From the NCBI GenBank assembly GCA_963734685.1, contig CAVTIC010000001.1, positions 1,364,001 through 1,428,000 on the forward strand: 64,000 nucleotides of DNA, read 5' to 3'. The position numbers and the translations under genes were made by a program. Source of the stretch: JAOUEA01 sp963734685 (lineage in GTDB: Bacteria > Actinomycetota > UBA4738 > HRBIN12). Shown piece after piece: positions 53,317 to 62,163 of the stretch (position 1 is the first letter of the stretch; each line of letters opens with the position of its first letter). The notes under the pieces were generated by a model. It saw only the letters and a list, made by a program, of their open reading frames with translations, did no database searches and was not told the origin of the DNA.

Positions 53317-53435
53317 CCCGGGTGCGGACACGTGCCGATGACCGGTGCGCCAAGTGCTGCCTGCGGTTGACACCACCGTCCGTGACGGCGGCGGCTCGGA
53401 TCCGGCGAGCAGTGACGCGATCATCGAGACCTCGC

Positions 53436-54278
53436 TCAGATCGTCGCTTCGCGCACCCCGGTCGCGACAAGGCCGAGCACCAGCCCGGCGACCGCGAGCC
53501 GGTAGAGCATGAAGATCTTGAAGTCGTGGAACTTCAGGTACTTCAGCAACCCCCAGATCACCAGGAACCCGCTCACCGCCGACGACACGAACCCCCAGAA
53601 GAACTCCGCATCGTGACCTTGGAATCCGGTCTGCGCGAGGTCGACGCTCTTGTACAGGCCGGCTCCGGCGATGATCGGGAGTGACAGCAGGAACGAGAAC
53701 CTCGCGGCCGTCTCTCGATCGAGCCCGATCGCGCGGGCCGCCGTCATCGTCACCCCCGAGCGCGAGACGCCGGGCTGCAAGGCCATCGCCTGCGCGATGC
53801 CCAGGAACAGCCCGGTTCGGACGCCGATCGAGTCGAGCCCGCGGACGCTCGGCATGAGCTTGTCGACGAGGTAGAGCACGACGCCGAAGATCGCGAGCAT
53901 CACCGCGATCAGCACCGGCGCGCCGAGGGTCTCCTGGATCAGGTCCTCGAACACGAAGCCCACGAGCGCCCCGGGGATCGTGCCGACGACCAGGGCCCAC
54001 GCGAGGCGTTCGTCGGTGCTCTCGATGCGCCGGGTGCGGACCGTCTGGAGCCAGGCCAGCAGGTAGCGCCACAGGTCGTGCCGGAAGTAGATCACCGCCC
54101 CGAGCAGTGTTCCCATGTGCAGGGCCACGTCGAAGGACTTCGCGAAGTTCGCGTTGCCGCCCAGTTGGTCCCATCCGAAGAGCCACGGCACGAGGATCAG
54201 ATGTCCCGAGCTCGAGACCGGGGCGTACTCGGTCGCGCCCTGCACGAAGCCGAGGACGATCGCCTGCCAGATGCTCAG
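53436..54278 (-). CDS. uppP: Undecaprenyl-diphosphatase
   Basis: The protein is a polytopic UppP/BacA: QGATEYAPVSSSGHLILVP (family motif with the catalytic Glu) and LQPGVSRSGVTMTAARA (second motif with Arg-Ser-Gly), with about eight membrane helices. It recycles the lipid carrier for wall polymers. The family usually begins M(S)-x-W-Q-A-I-V-L-G, and here the frame reads LSIWQAIVLGF from CTG 54278; no ATG or GTG precedes that segment. GTG 54245 would delete the first helix. Six 14-bp repeats containing ATGAGCATCTGA lie just upstream on this strand. Length with the CTG start is 280 residues. Confidence 0.88.
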   Translation of the reverse strand: MSIWQAIVLGFVQGATEYAPVSSSGHLILVPWLFGWDQLGGNANFAKSFDVALHMGTLLGAVIYFRHDLWRYLLAWLQTVRTRRIESTDERLAWALVVGTIPGALVGFVFEDLIQETLGAPVLIAVMLAIFGVVLYLVDKLMPSVRGLDSIGVRTGLFLGIAQAMALQPGVSRSGVTMTAARAIGLDRETAARFSFLLSLPIIAGAGLYKSVDLAQTGFQGHDAEFFWGFVSSAVSGFLVIWGLLKYLKFHDFKIFMLYRLAVAGLVLGLVATGVREATI

Positions 54279-54287
54279 GTCGATGTC

Positions 54288-54371
54288 GGTCAGATGCTCA
54301 TGGTCAGATGCTCATGGTCAGATGCTCATGGTCAGATGCTCATGGTCAGATGCTCATGGTCAGATGCTCAT
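54288..54371. repeat. Six perfect 14-bp tandem repeats before uppP
   Basis: The unit GGTCAGATGCTCAT occurs six times without a mismatch (84 bp). On the coding strand of uppP each unit reads ATGAGCATCTGACC, that is a start codon followed by Ser, Ile and a stop. A seventh, imperfect copy (10 identical bases) is the CTGAGCATCTGG start of uppP itself at 54267-54278. Confidence 0.95.
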
Positions 54372-54571
54372 GCGGTCGTTCGCGTGGGCGGATCCCTTCG
54401 GAGGGCGGGCGGGAAGCCGACCCATGCTAGCGGTCCCGTGACCGGTGAGGAACGGCCGAATGGAGGGTTGCGCTGAGGTGCCACCCGCCCTAGGGTCGCA
54501 ACCGATCCGCCTTTCCGTACGTCTCCTGTGCGGGGGGGAAACCGACCGAGCCCTGCCAGGAGGGTCGCACG

Positions 54572-56056
54572 ATGCAGCGTCGCCGGTGGACGGCCGTTCC
54601 CGTCTCGATCGCTCTGCTCGCGCTGAGCGCGGTCGCCCACGTGGGGCCTGCCACCGCCGGAGTGGGCACCGGGCCCGAGCTCCGGCTGATCCGCGCCGCG
54701 CCCGAGGTCACGGCCCGGCGATCCAAGTCCGGACAGGTCGCGTTCGATCCACAGGTCTTCCTCGCCTCCACCGGCGCCGCCTTCGAGATCGAAGTCTCAC
54801 GGCCCGACTACGACACGCCGATCGCGACCCTGCAACACCTGCCCGGTGGGGGATCGGTGTCGCTGCCCGACGACGTGCTGCAGGACTGGTTCGGCTTCGT
54901 GCGCTTCTACCGGGTCACGGTGACCGACCGGGACGGGAACGTTCGGGTCGACCGCATGATGCCGTTCTGCCCGAACTCGTGGATGAAGGTACGGGTCGGC
55001 CCCGACGGACCGCCGCAGCCGGTCTATCCCGACTACTGCAGCTGGAACCCGTTCACCCTCGGCATGATCTATGGGATCGAGCATGACTGGGCGGCCAGCT
55101 TGACCGGCGGGACTTACCGCGGCATCACGGCGCACCTGCGCGAGGGTCGCTACGCCGTGGACGTGTCGATCGACGGGCGCTATACGGACATGTTCGGCGT
55201 GGAACCCGTGAACTCCGCGGTCTCGCTCACCCTCGTGGTGAAGAAGCGCCGCCATCACCACCACCCGCCGGCCGCATCGCCGGTGGCGGCACCCGGCAGG
55301 CCGACTCCGGGGGTGCCGGTGCAGCGCGCTCCCGATCCAGCGACCCTTCCCGACCTGGTGCCGCTCCCGTCGTGGGGCATCGGCATCCACCGCTCGCGTC
55401 GGCGGGACTACCTCGCGTTCGGCGCCAACATCTGGATCAAGGGCAACGGGCCGATGGTGGTGGAGGGGTTCCGCCGAGAGGGCGAGCGCGTCATGGACGC
55501 CCACCAGTTCTTCTACCAGGACGGCGCGCCGGTGGGGCGTGCTCCGGTCGGCGAGCTCGAGTACGACGAGCGCGACGGCCACGAGCACTGGCACTTCCGT
55601 CAGTTCGCGGGCTACCAGCTGCTCGCCGCGGACAAGACGACGGTCGTGGTGAGCACGAAGGAGTCCTTCTGCCTCGTGCCCACCGACGCGATCGATCTGA
55701 CCCTGCCGGACGCCGACTGGCGGCCGTGGCAGGTGGGTCTGTCGAGCGCGTGCGGCGGTCGCGACGACCTCTGGATCCGCGAGGTCCTGCCGGTGGGCTG
55801 GGGCGACACCTACTACCAGTACCTGCCGGGGCAGTCGTTCGACATCACCGACTTGCCGAACGGCGTCTACTTCATCAAGGTGATCGCGAACCCGGGCGGC
55901 CAGTTGTACGAGACGACGCACGCCAACAACGCGACGCTGCGGAAGGTGATCATCCGCGGTAAGCCGGGGGCTCGCCGGGTCGAGGTGCCGCCGTGGCACG
56001 GTATCGACACCGAGGGGCTGTTCGGGCGCTACGGGTTCGGTCCACTCGCCGACTGA
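54572..56056 (+). CDS. Exported lysyl-oxidase-like protein
   Basis: The 494-residue protein has a signal peptide (MQRRRWTAV, core, ATAG near residue 29), an N-terminal beta domain of about 200 residues, a His/Pro-rich linker (KKRRHHHHPPAA) and a C-terminal lysyl-oxidase-like domain. The latter contains H337-E-H339-W-H341 in DGHEHWHFRQFAGYQL, the copper-site pattern of bacterial lysyl oxidases, and the later SKESFCLVP and NGVYFIKVIANPGGQLYE blocks. It may oxidise lysines of surface proteins; this is inferred. ATG 54572 has GGAGGG upstream. The last 28 bases overlap cpaB on the other strand. Confidence 0.78.
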   Translation: MQRRRWTAVPVSIALLALSAVAHVGPATAGVGTGPELRLIRAAPEVTARRSKSGQVAFDPQVFLASTGAAFEIEVSRPDYDTPIATLQHLPGGGSVSLPDDVLQDWFGFVRFYRVTVTDRDGNVRVDRMMPFCPNSWMKVRVGPDGPPQPVYPDYCSWNPFTLGMIYGIEHDWAASLTGGTYRGITAHLREGRYAVDVSIDGRYTDMFGVEPVNSAVSLTLVVKKRRHHHHPPAASPVAAPGRPTPGVPVQRAPDPATLPDLVPLPSWGIGIHRSRRRDYLAFGANIWIKGNGPMVVEGFRREGERVMDAHQFFYQDGAPVGRAPVGELEYDERDGHEHWHFRQFAGYQLLAADKTTVVVSTKESFCLVPTDAIDLTLPDADWRPWQVGLSSACGGRDDLWIREVLPVGWGDTYYQYLPGQSFDITDLPNGVYFIKVIANPGGQLYETTHANNATLRKVIIRGKPGARRVEVPPWHGIDTEGLFGRYGFGPLAD

Positions 56057-56814
56057 GCGATCGCGCTCGGGGCCGCGGCCGACGGCGCAGGAGCCGGGGC
56101 CGTGGGCGGGGTCGTGAACGGATCCGCTGACGCCGCAGCCGCGGGCTCGTCCGCGCCGACGATCGCGACGGTCAGCAGAGCCAGGCTCGCCGCGCGTGCG
56201 AGCCGTTCCACCGTGAGTGGGTCGGCTAGCACCACGATCGGCGGGCCCGAGGCCCCCCCCGAGGCACCCGCGCTGACCGGCTGGCCGGCCTCGACCACGT
56301 CGAGCACCTCCAGCGCCGTCGCGACCGTGTCGGTGTAGGGGCGGCCGCCGTTGGCCCCGAAGGTCGCGACCACGTCGACGTGGTCGCCCGGGCGAACCGT
56401 GCCGCCCGGCGGGCCCACGGGCAAGACGAACGCCCTGAGCCCCGGCGGCACCTGGGCGGCGACGGGCCCTGTGCCCGCCGCCGCGAGCCGGGTCGCGGTG
56501 AGCGCCTCACCCTCGGCGAGGTCGGCGACGAGCACCCGCCCGGTCGCCTGCTCGAGCGTCGCGACCGCACCGGGCGGCACGAGCATGGAAGGCACGTCGA
56601 TCACTCGCAGCGAGCCGGCATCGATCGTGGCTCCGCGCGCGAGTTCGGTCACGGCCACCACCACCGGCGAAGGCGGGCCGACGTCGGGCCGCGTCGCCTC
56701 GATCCGGTCGATCTGTGCCCGCACCGTGAGGAACGCCACCGTCGCTGCCAGCCCGGCGCCGAGGAACCATGCGACGGCGGAGGTCGGCAGCCGTCGGCGG
56801 AACACGTCGAACAT
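56029..56814 (-). CDS. cpaB: CpaB-like SAF-domain pilus assembly protein
   Basis: The 261-residue protein has an N-terminal membrane helix (VAWFLGAGLAATVAFLTVRA) and a SAF domain as in CpaB/RcpC: VVAVTELARGATIDAGSLRV, GRVLVADLAEGEALTATRL and VRPGDHVDVVATF. CpaB helps assemble Flp/Tad pili, but no other tad gene is in the window. The tail is Pro/Ala-rich. ATG 56814. It overlaps the lysyl-oxidase-like gene at the 3' end. Confidence 0.75.
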   Translation of the reverse strand: MFDVFRRRLPTSAVAWFLGAGLAATVAFLTVRAQIDRIEATRPDVGPPSPVVVAVTELARGATIDAGSLRVIDVPSMLVPPGAVATLEQATGRVLVADLAEGEALTATRLAAAGTGPVAAQVPPGLRAFVLPVGPPGGTVRPGDHVDVVATFGANGGRPYTDTVATALEVLDVVEAGQPVSAGASGGASGPPIVVLADPLTVERLARAASLALLTVAIVGADEPAAAASADPFTTPPTAPAPAPSAAAPSAIAQSASGPNP

Positions 56815-56874
56815 GAGCGGACCGTATCGAGCAGCGCGCTCGGGAACCGTGACGGGCGTCACGGTCGGCCCACG

Positions 56875-57063
56875 TCAGTCGCGGCGGCTGCCCTTCGGCT
56901 CGGGCTTCTCCGCGAGCGGCAGCACGCGGAGCCGGAACTCCTCCAGCGCCTCGCGTCCGACGATCAGCGCCACCGCCTCCCGTACTCGGTCGGCGAGCGC
57001 CTGCGGGTCGTCCTCGGTCCGGAAGGTCAGCTCCACGCGCGCGAGCACCGGGTCGCCGGCCAT
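56875..57063 (-). CDS. Small protein coupled to MTA phosphorylase
   Basis: A 62-residue soluble protein: DPVLARVELTFRTEDDPQAL, VREAVALIVGREALEEFRL and a basic tail KPEPKGSRRD. It looks like one alpha/beta unit; no family is known to me. ATG 57063 comes two bases after the TGA of the MTA phosphorylase gene, so it is co-translated. Confidence 0.6.
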   Translation of the reverse strand: MAGDPVLARVELTFRTEDDPQALADRVREAVALIVGREALEEFRLRVLPLAEKPEPKGSRRD

Positions 57064-57065
57064 CC

Positions 57066-57860
57066 TCAGACCTCGAAGCGCGCGCCGGTGAGCGCGGTCG
57101 CACAGGAGCATCCGCGCGCTTCGGGCAACGCCGGGACGACGGCGAACAGCAAGTCGCGGAGCCTCTCGTTGTTCTCGGTGAACACGCGCACGACCTCCTC
57201 GTGGGTCACGGGCGGCACGCCCTCGACGCCCACGTCGTAGTCGGTGATCAGCGAGATGTTCGCGTAGCAGAGCTCCAGCTCGCGGGCGAGCAAGGCCTCC
57301 GGGTACTGGGTCATGTTGATGACCTCCCAGCCGGCGCTGGCGAACCACGACGACTCCGAGCGTGTCGAGAACCGCGGGCCTTCGACCACGACGACCGTGC
57401 CGCGGTCGCGGATCGGGATCTCGAGCTCACGGCCCGCGTCGACGATCGTGGATCGCATCACATCGCAGTAGGGGTCGGCGAACGAGATGTGGGTCGTGAC
57501 CGGCCCGTCGAAGAACGTGTTCGGACGGTCCCGCGTCCGGTCGACGAGCTGATCGCAGATGACGAAGTCGCCGGGCTTCACGTGGGCCTGCAGCGAGCCG
57601 CTCGCGTTCGGTCCGAGCACCCTTCCCACGCCGAGCTCCTTCATCGCCCAGAGGTTCGACCGGTAGGGGATGCGGTGCGGCGGGTACTCGTGCCGCGAGC
57701 CGTGTCGCGGCAGGAACGCCACGCGCCGCCCCCCGATCTCGCCGATCGTGACCGGGGCACTCGGCGAGCCGTAGGGCGTCTCGACCTCGACGGTCTCGGT
57801 GTCGTCGAGGAAGGAGTAGAACCCGGAGCCTCCGAAGATCCCGATGTCCGCGGTGGTCAT
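57066..57860 (-). CDS. mtnP: S-methyl-5'-thioadenosine phosphorylase
   Basis: The 264-residue enzyme has the purine phosphorylase class II features: IGIFGGSGFYSFLDD, the phosphate-binding RHGSRHEYPPHRIPYRSN region, GPNASGSLQAHVKPGDFVI and the VINMTQYPEALLARELELCY block. It splits MTA to adenine and methylthioribose-1-phosphate in methionine salvage; a purine-nucleoside activity is an alternative. ATG 57860 overlaps the FmdB-like stop by four bases (ATGA). Confidence 0.9.
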   Translation of the reverse strand: MTTADIGIFGGSGFYSFLDDTETVEVETPYGSPSAPVTIGEIGGRRVAFLPRHGSRHEYPPHRIPYRSNLWAMKELGVGRVLGPNASGSLQAHVKPGDFVICDQLVDRTRDRPNTFFDGPVTTHISFADPYCDVMRSTIVDAGRELEIPIRDRGTVVVVEGPRFSTRSESSWFASAGWEVINMTQYPEALLARELELCYANISLITDYDVGVEGVPPVTHEEVVRVFTENNERLRDLLFAVVPALPEARGCSCATALTGARFEV

Positions 57861-58201
57861 GAGTCGCTGCCCCCTTCCTTGGACGACGTCGAGCCGCTCG
57901 GTGAGGGAGTGCTCGCCTTCTTCGAGCTCGCGCCGGGGGTGTCGCTCTTCGCATCCTTCTTCGCCTCGCCCGCGCCCGATCCGCCCTTCTTCGGGACCTT
58001 GTCGTCGGCGGGCTTGCCCGCCTTGCTCCTCTGGTCGGTCGCGTAGAAACCCGACCCCTTGAACGAGATCGCCGGGGGCGCGAAGACCTTCCGCAGCTCG
58101 CCGGCACACTCGGGGCACTCGGTGAGCGGATCGTCGCGCATCGACTGCACGATCTCGAACAGATGTCCGCAGGACTTGCAGACGTACTCGTAGGTCGGCA
58201 T
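57857..58201 (-). CDS. FmdB-family zinc-ribbon protein
   Basis: The 114-residue protein begins MPTYEYVCKSCGHLFEIVQS and has CPECAGELRKVFAPPAISFK, the four-Cys zinc ribbon of the FmdB family (C8, C11 and a later C-x-x-C pair). A regulatory role is assumed in the literature but not proved. The tail is Lys/Ser/Pro-rich and disordered. It overlaps the MTA phosphorylase gene (ATGA), forming a three-gene operon with the small gene at 57063. Confidence 0.88.
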   Translation of the reverse strand: MPTYEYVCKSCGHLFEIVQSMRDDPLTECPECAGELRKVFAPPAISFKGSGFYATDQRSKAGKPADDKVPKKGGSGAGEAKKDAKSDTPGASSKKASTPSPSGSTSSKEGGSDS

Positions 58202-58357
58202 CGCTCGCTGAGTGTACCGGCGAGGCGCTTCCGGCCTGGGGTTTCGCCCGAGGCCAGCCGGGGGAGCTCCTGGCCGAACGGACTACCCGGAACGGACGAC
58301 TGGCCCAGGGGTTGCTCCGCGCGTACACTGCGGCTCCCGCACGAGGGAGGGTGCATC

Positions 58358-59236
58358 GTGAAGGTCAGGAAAGCGGTGATCCCCGCCGCCGGACTCGGCA
58401 CGCGGTTCCTGCCGGCGAGCAAGGCCGTGCCCAAGGAGATGCTGCCGCTGATCGACACACCCTCGATCCAGCTCGTGGTCGAGGAAGCCGCGCGCGCAGG
58501 CCTCACCGACATCCTGATCATCACCGCCCGCGGCAAGGGCGCGATCGAGGACCACTTCGACCGCTCGCTCGAGCTCGAGGCGGAGCTCGAGTCGCGGGGA
58601 AAGTTCGACGAGTTGAAGCAGGTCCGCGAGCTCTCGGAGCTGGCCCAGATCCACACGGTGCGCCAGCACGAAGCCCTCGGCCTCGGCCACGCGGTGTCGG
58701 TCGCCGAGGCGCACGTGAGCGGCGAGCCGTTCGCGGTGCTCCTCGGCGACGATCTCATCCACCCGTCGGTGCCGCTGCTCCGCGAGATGCTCGGGGTGCA
58801 CGAGCGGTACGGGCGCTCGGTGCTCGCCGCCCAGGAGGTCTCACGCAGCGAGATCTCCGCGTACGGGGCGATCACCCCCGAGATGATCGAGGAGAACCTC
58901 GCCAAGGTGCGCTCGGTCGTCGAGAAGCCGCCCGCCGACGAGGCGCCCTCGAACCTCGCCGCGATCGGCCGCTACGTGTTCACGCCGGAGATCTTCGACG
59001 CGCTCCGTCAGACGAAGCCCGGCCACGGCGGGGAGATCCAGCTCACCGACGCGATCAACCTGCTCGCCCAGGAACAGGCGGTCTACGCGTTCACGTTCGA
59101 GCATGGCCGCTACGACGCCGGCAACAAGCTCGATTACCTGAAGGCCACCGTCGAGCTCGCGATCGAGCGCGACGATCTCGGTCAGGCGTTCAGCTCCTGG
59201 CTCACCGACTTCGTCCAGCGCAAGAAACTGCTGTAG
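58358..59236 (+). CDS. galU: UTP-glucose-1-phosphate uridylyltransferase
   Basis: The 292-residue enzyme has the GalU signature VIPAAGLGTRFLPASKAVPK, EMLPLIDTPSIQLVVEEA, the active-site VLLGDDLI and KVRSVVEKP blocks, and LTDAINLLAQ. It makes UDP-glucose for cell-envelope glycans. GTG 58358 has GAGGGAGGG upstream. In Mycobacterium and Corynebacterium galU precedes moeA (glp); the same order is seen here with extra genes between. Confidence 0.95.
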   Translation: MKVRKAVIPAAGLGTRFLPASKAVPKEMLPLIDTPSIQLVVEEAARAGLTDILIITARGKGAIEDHFDRSLELEAELESRGKFDELKQVRELSELAQIHTVRQHEALGLGHAVSVAEAHVSGEPFAVLLGDDLIHPSVPLLREMLGVHERYGRSVLAAQEVSRSEISAYGAITPEMIEENLAKVRSVVEKPPADEAPSNLAAIGRYVFTPEIFDALRQTKPGHGGEIQLTDAINLLAQEQAVYAFTFEHGRYDAGNKLDYLKATVELAIERDDLGQAFSSWLTDFVQRKKLL

Positions 59237-59503
59237 TTCCCGGCGTCTGGTTGTGCATCTCCTGCAAGTGATGTCCTCCCGCAGGGAAACTGCGCAGCTT
59301 GCAGACGTCGGATGCTCGAACGCTGTCCCCGATTCCAGGGATCGAGGCACGCGATCGCAGGACGCAAAGCATCGCGAGGTCGGCGATCCCGAGGTCAAAT
59401 GTCACACTTCAGCCGATTGGGTGGCCAAGGAATCACTCGAGCGACCGATGGTAGGAGCCGCGTCTCGGCACTAGCCTCCCCGAGCGGCCGAGAGGAGGCT
59501 GGC
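59237..59503. other. Non-coding stretch upstream of metalloprotease gene
   Basis: No gene or clear hairpin. It must hold the promoter of the gene at 59504, whose ribosome-binding site is AGAGGAGG at 59491. The composition is less GC-rich than its neighbours. Confidence 0.4.
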
Positions 59504-60416
59504 ATGAGAAAGGCAGCATTGGCAGCGCTCGTGATCGTGGTTATGGCGTGGGCCACGCAGGTTTCGCTCGCAGAGGTGGTCACCAGCTGCAACGCGAGCA
59601 CGTGGCTGTGGGCGGAGGAGGCCGGCTTTGACACGCCCGAGAAGGCCGTCGAGATAGCATCCGACTTCGAGGCTCCACCCTCGCTTGAGGAGGGCACGAC
59701 CGAGCTCGCCGGTGAGGAAGTGGTCACGGTGACCAAGACCGCGAACGGCTACGTGCTCGACGATGCAGTCGTGTGCGAGACTGCGACGGTCGCAGCATTC
59801 GGGGGCTCTGCAGGTGCGCATGCTGCGGGCACATTCTTCGATGCCGACAGCGGGATCGCTGGTCTCGAGACCTGGCCGGGCGCCCAACCCAGACTTGACC
59901 GTCCACTTCACGGCTAACATGGGCAACAACGCGAGGACGGCGGCGCGGCGAGGCTTCCAGACATGGGAGGACGACACCGCGACGATCGGATTCACGGTGG
60001 GCGCAGAGCACGGGAACACCCCGGTGGACTTCTCGAATTGCGCGAGCTTCGACAACGAGATCCACTGGAACGAGCCGCTCTCAGGGCCGAACATCCTCGC
60101 TCGCGCGAACGGGTGCTGGAACTCCAGTGGCGACCTCTACACGTTCACCATCGCGTACGATGATTCGCCGACCTGGCACTCGGGTACGGGTACTCCCCCG
60201 ACCGGCGAGTTCGACGTCGAGAGCGTGGCCGCGCACGAGTGGGGACATGCGATGGGCTTCGGTTTAGGCGCTGGCCAGGATCACTTCACCGATGCGGACT
60301 GCGGATCTGCGAGCCGCGCGACGATGTGCGCGACGACACCGAGCGGGGCGAATGGAGATATATGGCGCAGCCTCGAGCCGCACGACATCCACACGACGGA
60401 GGCCGCTTACGACTAA
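59504..60416 (+). pseudogene. Secreted zinc metalloprotease (metzincin-like), broken by one extra base
   Basis: ATG 59504 opens with a signal peptide (MRKAALAALVIVVMAWATQV) and a propeptide-like region, to AGLETWPGA. The frame then shifts in the GCCC tract at about 59883. The other frame continues NPDLTVHFTANMGNNARTA, TWEDDTATIGF, the zinc helix VAAHEWGHAMGFG (H-E-x-x-H-x-x-G) and the Met-turn-like SRATMCATT, ending WRSLEPHDIHTTEAAY. The layout is that of matrixin-like actinobacterial proteases. Removing one C gives an intact protein of about 303 residues. Target unknown; activity depends on whether the break is real. Confidence 0.78.
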
Positions 60417-60457
60417 GTGGCATAGGGTCGAGGCACCAGAGCCCAGGGTCCGATCCG

Positions 60458-60484
60458 GAGGAGGTATTGCCAGAGGAGGTATTG
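60458..60484 (+). repeat. Duplicated ribosome-binding region
   Basis: GAGGAGGTATTG occurs at 60458-60469 and again at 60473-60484, with a three-base spacer. The second copy is the ribosome-binding site of the gene at 60489; the first could let ribosomes load upstream. Confidence 0.75.
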
Positions 60485-60488
60485 AAGG

Positions 60489-60722
60489 ATGAGAGGGTTC
60501 GTGATTGGGCTGGTGCTCGGCGGCACGATTGTGGGCGGAGTCGGCTCCGCGATCGGTGGCGAGGATTGGGGGTTGGCACCGATGCACGCGAGGGTCGGCT
60601 CGCACCTGTACCGAAAGGGCTACTGCAAAGACTGGCGGCACACGACGCCGGTCGCCATGTGGTCGGCCGAGTCCGCGCTATACGTGTGCAAGGCGAAGTT
60701 CAAGCCTCCGGAGCCCCCGTAG
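60489..60722 (+). CDS. Small exported or membrane-anchored protein
   Basis: A 77-residue protein with an N-terminal hydrophobic segment (FVIGLVLGGTIVGGVGSAIG) and a polar, Cys-containing domain (RKGYCKDWRHTTPVAMW and LYVCKAKFKPPEPP). It may be a signal-anchored small protein with one disulfide. No family is recognised. ATG 60489 follows GAGGAGG, which itself is duplicated. Confidence 0.6.
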   Translation: MRGFVIGLVLGGTIVGGVGSAIGGEDWGLAPMHARVGSHLYRKGYCKDWRHTTPVAMWSAESALYVCKAKFKPPEPP

Positions 60723-60887
60723 ACGGAGAGAACGCTCGCCAGGCCATCGCTCAGGTCCTTCGCAAGGGTCGCGGATCGACATTCGTTGACGCATTCAGGA
60801 TGGGGTCACGGCTGGAGGAACCGGCCTGGCAGATTCAGCCGTGTGGGGTGGAACGGCTGCAGCCCGTGCTGTCGATAGACTGCCCAC

Positions 60888-62154
60888 ATGGCCGACCATC
60901 CCCCCAGGGTCCACGATCACGATTCCGCTGAGGGCTCGATCCCCGTCGACGAGGCGCGTGCCCGCGTGCTCGACGCGATCCAGCCCCTCGCCCCCTTGGA
61001 GCTTCCGCTCACCGAGGCGCATGGATGCGTCTTGGCCGAGGCCGTGATCGCTGCCGAGAGTCTTCCCGCGTTCGCGTCCTCGGCGATGGACGGGTTCGCG
61101 GTGCGGTCCTCCGACGTGGCCGAGGCGACGCCCGAGCGACCGGCCGAGCTGAAGATCGTCGGACGGGCGCTGATGGGCCGCCGGCCCGAGACGACCGTCG
61201 GCGGCGGCGAGGCCGTGGCGATCGCCACCGGCGCGCCGATCCCGGCCGGGGCGGACACGATCGTGCCGATCGAGAACGCCGAGGTGCACGGCGAGGTCGT
61301 GCGGCTGCTCGAGGCCGCGCCCGCCGGGCGCCACGTGCGTCCCGTCGGAGAGGACGTCGCCGAAGGCACGGTGCTCGTCGAGCAGGGCAAGCGACTGGGC
61401 GCCCCCGAGCTCGGGCTGCTCGCGAACGCCGGCTTCCCCACGCCGCTCGTGCATCCCCGGCCGCGGGTGGTGGTGCTCTCCACGGGCGACGAGCTGAGTC
61501 CCGCCGACCGAGACGCCTGAGTACGGGCAGATCCGCGACTCCAACGCGTACACGATCTTCGGGGCGCTGCGCGAGGCGGGTGCGATGCCCGTGCTCGCCG
61601 GCATCATCCGCGACGATGCCGACTCCCTGAAGGAGACCGTGTTCGACCACCTGATCCAGGCCGACGCGTTCATCTCGTCGGGCGGCGTGTCGGTGGGGGA
61701 GCGCGACGTCGTGAAGGCGGCGTTCTTCCGCCGCGGCGACATCGACTTCTACAAGGTGGCGATGCAGCCGGGCATGCCGCAGAGCTTCGGCCATATCGAG
61801 GGGAAACCGTACTTCGGCCTGCCGGGCAACCCGGTGAGCGTGTTCGTGAGCTTCGAGCTGTTCGTGCGCCCGGCGATGCTGAAGATGATGGGGCGCACCC
61901 AGCTCGACCGGCCCGAGGTGACGGCGATGCTCGCGTCCGACGTCAGCGGCCCGAAGGGGAAGATGCAGTACGCCCGCGTCGTGGTCGAGCGCGGCGACGA
62001 GGGGTGGGTGGCCACGCCTACCGGCGGCCGTGGCTCGAACCTGATCTCGACGGTCGCCCGGGCGAACGGGCTCGCGAAGATCCCGCCCGGGACCGAGACG
62101 GCACCTGCCGGCTCCCAGGTGCAGGTCATGGTGTTCCGCCCGGGCGAGGACTGA
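60888..62154 (+). pseudogene. moeA: Molybdopterin molybdotransferase / gephyrin-like protein, broken by one extra base
   Basis: From ATG 60888 the protein shows MoeA domains: IPVDEARARVLDAIQPLAP, SAMDGFAVRSSDV, GEAVAIATGAPIPAGADTIV and VVVLSTGDEL. The frame ends at TGA about ten codons later; the next frame continues PEYGQIRDSNAYTIFGALRE, SSGGVSVGERDVVKAA, KVAMQPGMPQSFGHIEGKP and GLPGNPVSVFVSFELF. One base removed near 61511 gives a full-length MoeA of about 421 residues. It inserts molybdenum into molybdopterin. In Corynebacterium the galU-linked paralogue is the division protein Glp. It is followed by moaC. Confidence 0.88.
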
Positions 62155-62163
62155 GGCGTTCCG

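Noticed and set aside
54288..54371. CRISPR array.
   Set aside because: The 14-bp units are directly adjacent with no spacers, and no cas genes are present.
54480..54571. G-rich leader before the lysyl-oxidase-like gene, possible cyclic-di-AMP riboswitch.
   Set aside because: A run of seven G followed by AAACC is reminiscent, but the other conserved elements and pairings of that riboswitch could not be found.
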